A stretch of 64,000 nt of DNA from Siphonodentalium dalli (Eukaryota; Mollusca; Scaphopoda; Gadilida; Siphonodentaliidae). The position numbers and the translations under genes are program-made. The notes beneath the pieces were generated by a model that was not told the DNA's origin, did not search any database, and saw only the letters and a list, made by a program, of their open reading frames with translations. Shown one piece after another: positions 57,818-64,000 of the stretch. Positions within the stretch are counted from its first letter, which is position 1; every line of letters starts with the position of its first letter. Location: contig CP136066.1 of assembly GCA_032622095.1 (NCBI GenBank), positions 153,225,152 through 153,289,151 of the forward strand, given 5' to 3'.

Positions 57818-58688
57818 TGGTATATTAAATTAAGTTATTTAAAAAAAAAAAAAATCTTTATCACAGGATCACATATGCCTATTGTCTCAACACCAATCAG
57901 TAACAAAACAGTACTTACAGTACCAATCAAACCAAAGCATTGATACATTCAAGCAGATAATTTATATATACATGTGTATATGTACTATATAATACAGATT
58001 ATACAGTACTATAAAATACTATATTATACTATATAAATATATTAAAATATATTAATTAAGCTAAAATGTCACTATGTACAGTGGCAAAGTATTTGAGTAA
58101 ATTATTATTAAATGATAAAATCAGAGACTGAAAGTGTAGCTTTATTCATTTAATATATAATAATGTATATTGGGTATATAATTTATATTATATGTGTGTG
58201 TCTGAAAAGTTCAATGCTTTTAAATTTTCCTTGGGTTCTTTTCTGTTACTTTTAGGTTTTGAAACAATACATATGAGGTTCTGTGATTGAACCATCTCCC
58301 AACCACCAATAACAGCTTCAATATATACACCATGTCTTAATTAGTATTTAAACTGATTTAATTAGTAAATTAGATTATTTAATTGTAGTGGAGCCTGCAA
58401 ATGTACATGTATGTGAAGTTATCATAATCAACAAACAATATTTAACATTTTGTTTTGCCTGTGATAGTGTTAAAAGGGTGCTTGAAAAGTCATTAAAAGG
58501 TCATTAAAAAAGTGCTTAAAAGTGCTTAAATTTAGTTTTTGGGAACCTGTATGAACCCTGTAGATGGTAAAAGATTTCATTTTGCCGCATTTAGTTCAAA
58601 ATAACTGAAGATTTGCTCAAGTATTTGACAAAAATGTTCCTCTGGAAGAACAAAATCATTGGTTTTTCCTTTTGAGCACTTTTATATT

Positions 58689-59211
58689 TTAGATCATGCC
58701 ACGAATATCTACTCTGGCTAATGCCCATAGAGATCATAATCCGCAGTACAAAACCTGTGAAATTTTTAACGTTCTGACAGGGAACTTATAACATCGAACA
58801 AACAAGGCAGAGAATATATTTCTTTGTTAATATGTGTTCCTCAATAATCTACTTCACATTAGAGAGTGGTCCCAGCTTGAGATATCATACTTTTCTGTGA
58901 CTTGTGTGAGCCGATATCACAATAAACATTGAATTAATTACCCAGGAGAAATTCCATAATTGTAACTGACTCAAAGCAAAATCGCTCACAAAGTCACTTT
59001 ACTTAAATCGTGCAATTTAAAGTTGGGACCTTCACCTACAGTGAAATATATTAAGGAACTGGTAGTAAATAAGAGATATATCCCCCCACCCGTAATTTTT
59101 TCAACTTTATAAGGTTCCCTGTCATAACTTCAAAAAGTTCACAGATTTTGTACTGGTGGAATATGATCTCTATGGGCATTAGCCTGAGTAGAGATTCATG
59201 GCATGATCTAA
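58689..59211. repeat. Inverted-repeat element, family G, copy 2
   Basis: The tips TTAGATCATGCCA and TGGCATGATCTAA are mirrored. The TIRs run about 80 bp (CTGGCTAATGCCCATAGAGA on the left). The interior is conserved with copy 1 at 15770-16262. Confidence 0.82.
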
Positions 59212-59294
59212 TTTACATGATAGAGATAGACAACTTGAGGTTTGTCCCTTCTAACTTTGGGTTAAAGTTACAGTTTTCGTTCTCAGTAATCATG

Positions 59295-60690
59295 CAGGGT
59301 TTCCGTTAGTACGGCTCAGCGTCCGTAGAACGGCCTCATTCCCCTCGCTGATTATCTGTTTGGTTCATACATATACCAAATGTCAGTCGCAATATGTCGT
59401 AAAAAAAAATTCGGTTGCAACGGGAGTCAGGGGTTAAACAGAATACTGGTGAAATGCGGGTCAAATAGCGACGTTAGATACAACGTAATACATGTCGCGG
59501 TAACATCAAAGAATGCCGGACTGCTGAGTACGCATATTTTTGTGCACGGGATGAAACTACTCATGCTCGAAAATCCCGTGATATCCTATGATTACCGGTA
59601 CATAATTTGATCAAAGAATGGCGAATTTCTTAGTCGGGACATTTTTATGCACGGGATTTTCATGGATGAAACTACTCATTCTCCGGGATCCCGTGCTATC
59701 GTATGGTACATAATTAATGGGTCCCTCTGCAGAGTCCATGAGGTACAGAACAGAGTTTTAGCCAGCGTGTTATAAACTCTAATTTTGGCAGGAAATGTGA
59801 ACATGTGCATCATTGATTGGGGACCCAGGTGGGACAACGCAACTACTATTTACCGTACTTTGACTTTATCTCCATATTGGGGAGGGGGTATGTGTTTGTC
59901 TTTATCCTCCATGTATGTAATATGGATCAAATGAATGGTGTTGTTAACTTGTCACTATGAATTTCCACTATGAAGACTGATTTCGGGACAGGTTCCGTAT
60001 TATTGTGAAATGAATCACTTTGGGATTTTGTTGACTATGCATGGCAATATACGCATAATAAGCAATTGCGGTTGTCAGTTTATGGACTAATAGAGACTAT
60101 TGAACAAACTACGCATTCCGAGTGAAAGATGTCGCTACCATTCGTATTCCGCCGCTATAAATATCTCCTGCAGACAAACCCTGCAGTATGACGTCACAGC
60201 GCACAAATAGTTTTACGATTGACAGCGTATATCCTTGCTGTCAGTTTCATTTTCACAGAAGCTGCTTGAAATTCTAGGAAATACTTTATTCAATTCTCCT
60301 TGCTATCTATTATTGGTCAAATGCATAGATGCTTTGTAGTGTTCAGATTCATTATAGCTGTCGGAATCTTATTGTATAAATTTGTAAACACTAACTCGTA
60401 GCTTGTTCATTAATATATAGTCTTCAATCAGACGGCAGTCTTGCGTGCGTAACTAATTGATTGATTATCTGGACACCATCAACAGAATTAAAGCACCCAC
60501 GGAAATGATTGACTTCCATAATATCAACGTAGCTTTGGGTTGCTTTATGGGACTCTTAGGTGCAAGGAAATTGCTACTTTTCAGTGTCAAATAATTTTTT
60601 TTTCGCCCGACGGCACGAACCATGGTCGTCCCGTCGCGTTATGTGTTTCCCTAATACGGACTCATTAATTTCCCCCTGGCGGAAACCCTG
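59295..60690. mobile_element. CAGGGTTTCCG element, family F, copy 2 (longer)
   Basis: The left end is CAGGGTTTCCGTTAG and the right TGGCGGAAACCCTG. The interior of 1.4 kb has no recognised protein; the ORF at 59380-59610 has no domain. CAGTAAT occurs near both flanks but is not cleanly placed, so the TSD is unresolved. Confidence 0.65.
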
Positions 60691-60825
60691 CAGTAATGTT
60701 AATTTCAATTTTACTAGACATTAACTTTATCCAGTATTTTTCCGAAAAAATTGAGTATCCATGATGGTCCTCAAAGGTTTTCCCGATAGTGTGTGTGGAT
60801 TAAGTTGTCCCAGGGTAGCGTGTAC

Positions 60826-60989
60826 CTCCATTCTCATCAACTAAATGCTCCATGCATTTGTAAAGATTTCTCCACCTGCTGTAGCATGCACCAAGCAGGA
60901 AACTCGCTAAAGGGCCCATGGTCATAGTGGAATTTGCAGGCCACCCAAGATTTTGAACAAGAGTTGTTATGACAAGGTAATACATGTTA
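60826..60989 (-). CDS. Exon of an unrecognised gene (membrane segment)
   Basis: A 164-nt minus-strand exon with a CTCAATTTCAG acceptor and GAG/GTACAC donor, open across its length. It encodes N-M-Y-Y-L-V-I-T-T-L-V-Q-N-L-G-W, then TMTMGPLASFLLGACYSRW and LYKCMEHLVDENG. It includes one or two hydrophobic stretches and reads like real coding sequence. It enters needing two bases and leaves in phase 1. The next exon (lower coordinate) was not found; elements F and G fill the space. I could not match it to a family. Confidence 0.6.
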
Positions 60990-61132
60990 CTGAAATTGAG
61001 GAATTAAAAAAAAAATTATCGATGTACCAAGGTTTGTTTTATTGTGCTTCTGTAATTTCCTGAGGCAGACCGTAGTTAATCGCATTTTAGCGATACCTTC
61101 TGGGGGCAAACGTGGGGACTGTTCGAGAATAT

Positions 61133-61392
61133 TTTAGCTCAGCTAGATGAAGCCAGATGGGTTGGCATCCATCCGTCAACAATTTTCTTTGGTACACATC
61201 CAATTATCACCAAACTTAATATGGGAGCTTTCCATTTTTAGCTCAACTTTAAAATGTAAAGTTTGAGCTGTTGCCATGGGTTGGCGTCCGTCGCCCATCC
61301 GTGCATCAACAATTTCCTTCAGCATACCCTACAGGCCGCATCCCTCATCTGATCTTCACCAAACTTCATATGCAGCTACAGGGAGCTATCAA
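61133..61392 (+). repeat. Helentron/pearl-like repeat (GCTCAACTT type), copy 2
   Basis: AGCTCAACTTTAAAATGTAA plus AGTTTGAGCTGTTGCCATGG, TCCGTGCATCAACAATTTCC and CACCAAACTTCATATG match the 36897 copy. Confidence 0.6.
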
Positions 61393-61430
61393 ATTTTTCC
61401 GAATTTAGTTGAAAATTGGATTTCAAATTT

Positions 61431-61537
61431 GAGAACTTTCCGATGAACAGCAACAATCCATATTTCTGACTAAATCCTGAAAAGTTACCCATAATTCTGC
61501 TGTGGTTAAGGAGTCGATTATTTAGGGCATTACTGTA
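61431..61537. repeat. TA-type fold-back MITE, family C, right half (copy 4)
   Basis: The right arm only: CTAAATCCTGAAAAGTTACC to GGGCATTACTGTA. It is preceded by the same loop remnant (CTTTCCGATGAA) as copy 1. Confidence 0.75.
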
Positions 61538-61571
61538 TGATTTAAGACCCATGCAGACAGTGCTGCAATCA

Positions 61572-61790
61572 AAACCAAGCCTGCAAATAGTGTCGGTCAT
61601 TTGCAGAATGAGGTCCATGGAGGGTGAATTTAGTGATGCTATCCAGCATGGTGGGCAAGCATCACCAAATTCACCCTCTGGGAACCTCATTCTGCTTAGT
61701 CCTCAACTGCTATGGGAGACCTAGGAAGGTTAGAATCAGATTGAAGTTCCCCCGTTGAAGTTGATGTTCAACCATTTGTCACCTCGATAG
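61572..61790. repeat. Family B MITE, left half (copy 7)
   Basis: It begins AGCCTGCAAATAGTGTCGGT and has one hairpin and part of the spacer, ending near CACCTCGATAG. The second hairpin is missing. Confidence 0.75.
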
Positions 61791-63222
61791 GGCCTGATGA
61801 AGCTTCGATATTCAATTCTATTTTTCGAATCTTACATTCCGATTCGATTCGGGATATTTCAAATTGTTATATAAACTTCCTTTTGATATATCGCCTACAT
61901 TATCCTTAAAATGTTCATATCGCCGCTTGGTAGTGATGTGAGTCCTCTATATTTCTGGAAGACAAACGCTTATAAATTTCCGCTCCTGTCCTGTCGATTG
62001 CAGCGAAGGATATTCATTGCATTCCAGCTACCAATTACTCAAGTTAGCGAGTTAATTCGGCTGGTGGAAATGTCGTTACTGACAGAAGGCAGTTGGCACA
62101 GCTTATTTCTCCATAACACCGAAATCCTTATTTGGGCCAAAATAAATGAAATCTTTCTCTCATATTCCAAATGAGGATGGTGACGACCCCCCTTTTCGGA
62201 TGCCGGATTCAGGGTCTGTTATGGCATATTTCGGATGCCAGACCAGCATACGCCGAATGCTGTCAGATTCATATTTTGGATGCCAGATGCTTCCATTGAA
62301 ATTCTTCTTGGCATTAAACACCGAAAAACAACAAAAGTTCCATCTGCTAATTTATATTTCTTCGCTTGAGCATAATATTCTCCACAATTTAGCTTCTAGC
62401 TTCTTATATACTTCTCGTTATCATACCTATAGTGCTAATTAATAATAGTATTGTTGGTTTGCTATATTCCGCGATAGAGTTGTCTTCCACCTGACATCTG
62501 CTTGACAGGTCAAAACGTTGATAATCTAAATTAGTTGGTAATGCCAAGTGCATCACACTAGAATAGTAGAACTTGATAGTTACGTTGATTGAATGGAATT
62601 TGTTAGTATTGGACGAATTTGCAAGTCAAAATGCGAAAATTGTCAACCATAAATGCGACAAATATCATACAAAACTCAGAGGAATAACAACTACATAAAT
62701 TTTGTTTCTGATTTATATTGGAATAAATCCAAATCGAGGCCAGATAGGGTAATCGGTAAACCAAGACCCTCCCTGAATGGAAGGGTTATAACCCAGTTGG
62801 GCATTTGCTCTTTCTGCGATATCATGCAGCTACTTCCATGAACTGGTCCATTTGGTAACATTATTATACATGAGTTATACGCTATAGAACCCCATTGGGT
62901 TGAGTGGTAATTGTTTTGTTTTTGGTTGAATCTTAATATTCGCCAACGGCCATGCACCCATTTTTCCATTTTCGGTCGCAGGGTACGTATGGAAACCCAG
63001 TGCCAGTCTGTTTTGTGGTAAATATTTTGAGTGGAATCTTAATGGACCTATCCGTAGATACCGCCCCATTTTAAATTATAGCCAATGAGCCGATAGCTTA
63101 ATCGTCGATGCGACATGTGTCTGCCTAGCAATATGGGAAACACCACAAGTGACTCCCTAACAACCAGTATAAGCAGTATGGGGTTTACAAACATGAGAGC
63201 AAAATATCTGTTAAATAGCTAC
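61791..63222. other. No confident gene; possible transposon-end remnant near 62190
   Basis: CCCCCCTTTTCGGATGCCGGATTC at 62189-62212 resembles the left end of the guest element at 54662. The ORFs at 61911-62442 and 62653-63069 carry no recognised domain. Confidence 0.35.
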
Positions 63223-63284
63223 AAAGGTGTTGAAATGTGCATGGGGAACATGTCCAGTTGTCGAACGATATCTATACAAATATC
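63223..63284 (-). CDS. Candidate exon linking the 63641 and 60989 exons
   Basis: A 62-nt minus-strand segment between CTCCAG and GTAGCT, reading D-I-C-I-D-I-V-R-Q-L-D-M-F-P-M-H-I-S-T-P. It starts in phase 0 and ends with two bases over, so it fits both the proposed upstream exon (phase 0) and the 60989 exon (needs two bases). The acceptor is purine-rich and weak, so support is mainly the double phase match. Confidence 0.35.
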
Positions 63285-63581
63285 CTGGAGTGTTTTTTTA
63301 GTTCGGTTTCCTAAACCAAAAAGTCACAAAGACAACTGTTTACGCTGTATGCCAATGCCAACGACCACACTCGGATCCTAATGTTATTTAAAGTCCAATG
63401 TTAATATAACAGATTTCACACTAAAAAGTGGAAATAATATTCCAGATTGATGATGCGTTATGATTATTAATTGTGGCGCGAGTATTTTTTTGTGAAGTGT
63501 TTTTCGTTATATATGTATACATGTATTGCTGTTATAACACTGTGGTAATATTGAGTTAAAATGTCCGCTATTCACACTAAC

Positions 63582-63641
63582 CTGTAGGATCGTCTGCGAA
63601 AGTTTTACTGAATCCATTTGAGAATCTAAAGCTTCTTCCAT
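63582..63641 (-). CDS. Candidate first coding exon of the right-edge gene
   Basis: ATG at 63641 opens M-E-E-A-L-D-S-Q-M-D-S-V-K-L-S-Q-T-I-L-Q, ending exactly at a CAG/GTTAGT donor in phase 0. The frame is also open upstream to ATG 63899, so the start could be earlier. If joined to the 63284 and 60989 exons it would give a short membrane protein. The function is unknown. Confidence 0.4.
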
Positions 63642-64000
63642 ATTAATGTGAAAATGTACATGTAAATGGAATCGACAAATGTTTTCCAAGAGAATCACAC
63701 GAAATTTCACACATTGCACGTGCTTCGAGGTATATACAATTAACCTTAACCGAACGAGTTCACTTTGTGCCATTGTTGCCACATGACAACAAGTAACTGT
63801 CTCCATGATAGTCGGCGTTTTCTTTAGTGACAGCCCTATATGACCCTTTGCATCCGGTTGCAAAGTTGTGGGCACCTCTATAATGTCTCCGGGGCTCATA
63901 CAGGATGCTCGAGGTACGGGGAACTGATATCGTTATATTTATTTCGACAAAAGAGGGATTATAGATTAATTACCACATTAAAACCTCTGGTTGGCTTATT
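63642..64000. other. Possible 5' untranslated or promoter region of the right-edge gene
   Basis: Slightly CpG-richer than its surroundings (63830-63930). The open frame to 63899 may be non-coding leader. Nothing else was recognised. Confidence 0.3.

Larger units (their letters stand above)
53044..58560 (+). mobile_element. hAT-like transposon with 6-bp TSD (element S)
   Basis: The ends CAGGGTTCGCACAGGT and ACCTGTATGAACCCTG form 16-bp TIRs with two mismatches. TAGATG is duplicated at 53038-53043 and 58561-58566. Many GTGCTTAAA / CATTAAAAGTGCTTAAA motifs lie just inside both ends. The transposase pseudogene occupies 53464-56970. A guest element sits at 54662-55972, and about 1.5 kb of non-coding 3' sequence with two palindromes follows. 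A 6-bp duplication is unusual for hAT (8 bp is standard); the IS3EU group is reported to make 6 bp. Confidence 0.82.

Noticed and set aside
57846-58200. AT-rich stretch considered as an origin or scaffold-attachment region
   Set aside because: Base composition alone is not evidence; no defined motif was found.
42252-61690. Recurring small peptides containing MR(S/F)PEGEFSDAIP ... LILLRPQLLWET at several loci
   Set aside because: They are translations of the family B hairpin MITE. The repeated peptide reflects the repeat, not a gene family.
62653-63381. ORFs at 62653-63069 and 63115-63381 considered as genes
   Set aside because: No domain was recognised and both strands are open by chance. 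Only the small minus-strand exon at 63284-63223 has phase support.

Overview
This window is animal nuclear DNA, most likely from a bivalve mollusc. It is AT-rich, its genes are split by long GT-AG introns, and intergenic and intronic DNA is packed with transposon remnants. The organism call rests on the intron-rich gene structure, an invertebrate-type POMT2, and repeats that combine CCGT microsatellites with tandem cores of about 175-190 bp, the layout known from oyster 'pearl' elements. The species cannot be named from sequence alone. No prokaryotic operon, CRISPR array, rRNA or intact tRNA was seen.

Host genes. (1) At the left, on the minus strand, are the first three recognised coding exons of POMT2 (protein O-mannosyltransferase 2), at 4972-4605, 3233-3149 and 1925-1821. 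The gene runs off the left edge. (2) On the plus strand a kelch-repeat protein can be assembled from ten exons between 18793 and 49158. All splice phases agree, and a poly(A) signal lies at 49621. (3) Inside the 9.6-kb third intron of the kelch gene, on the opposite strand, are pieces of a Cys-rich gene (29681-26913) and a separate intronless ORF pair with a C-terminal membrane segment (28616-28064). (4) At the right edge, on the minus strand, a few phase-compatible exons (63641-60826) suggest the 5' part of another gene, which I do not recognise.

Mobile DNA. Several insertions can be defined to the base by terminal inverted repeats (TIRs) and target-site duplications (TSDs). They are: a hAT transposon at 37941-40865 (8-bp TSD) whose transposase is interrupted by one stop codon; a hAT-like element at 53044-58560 (6-bp TSD) whose transposase is split by a 1.3-kb guest element; a nest at 7547-14281 in which a long-TIR MULE-like element and a 1.2-kb element sit inside one TIR of an older element; a 1.5-kb hAT at 25089-26590 inside a fold-back element; and a 3.5-kb hAT-like element at 33003-36508 inside a small MITE. 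Several recurrent MITE families also occur: dual-hairpin TTAA elements, a second dual-hairpin family, TA-type fold-backs and others. Helentron/pearl-like fragments share a core but have different ends.

Functional picture. POMT2 starts protein O-mannosylation in the ER membrane. The kelch protein probably acts as a beta-propeller scaffold. The repeats explain most of the short ORFs in the window. The most notable signal is a hairpin module with the core CATTCTCTTATATATGCGAG, carried by elements with three different sets of outer ends.
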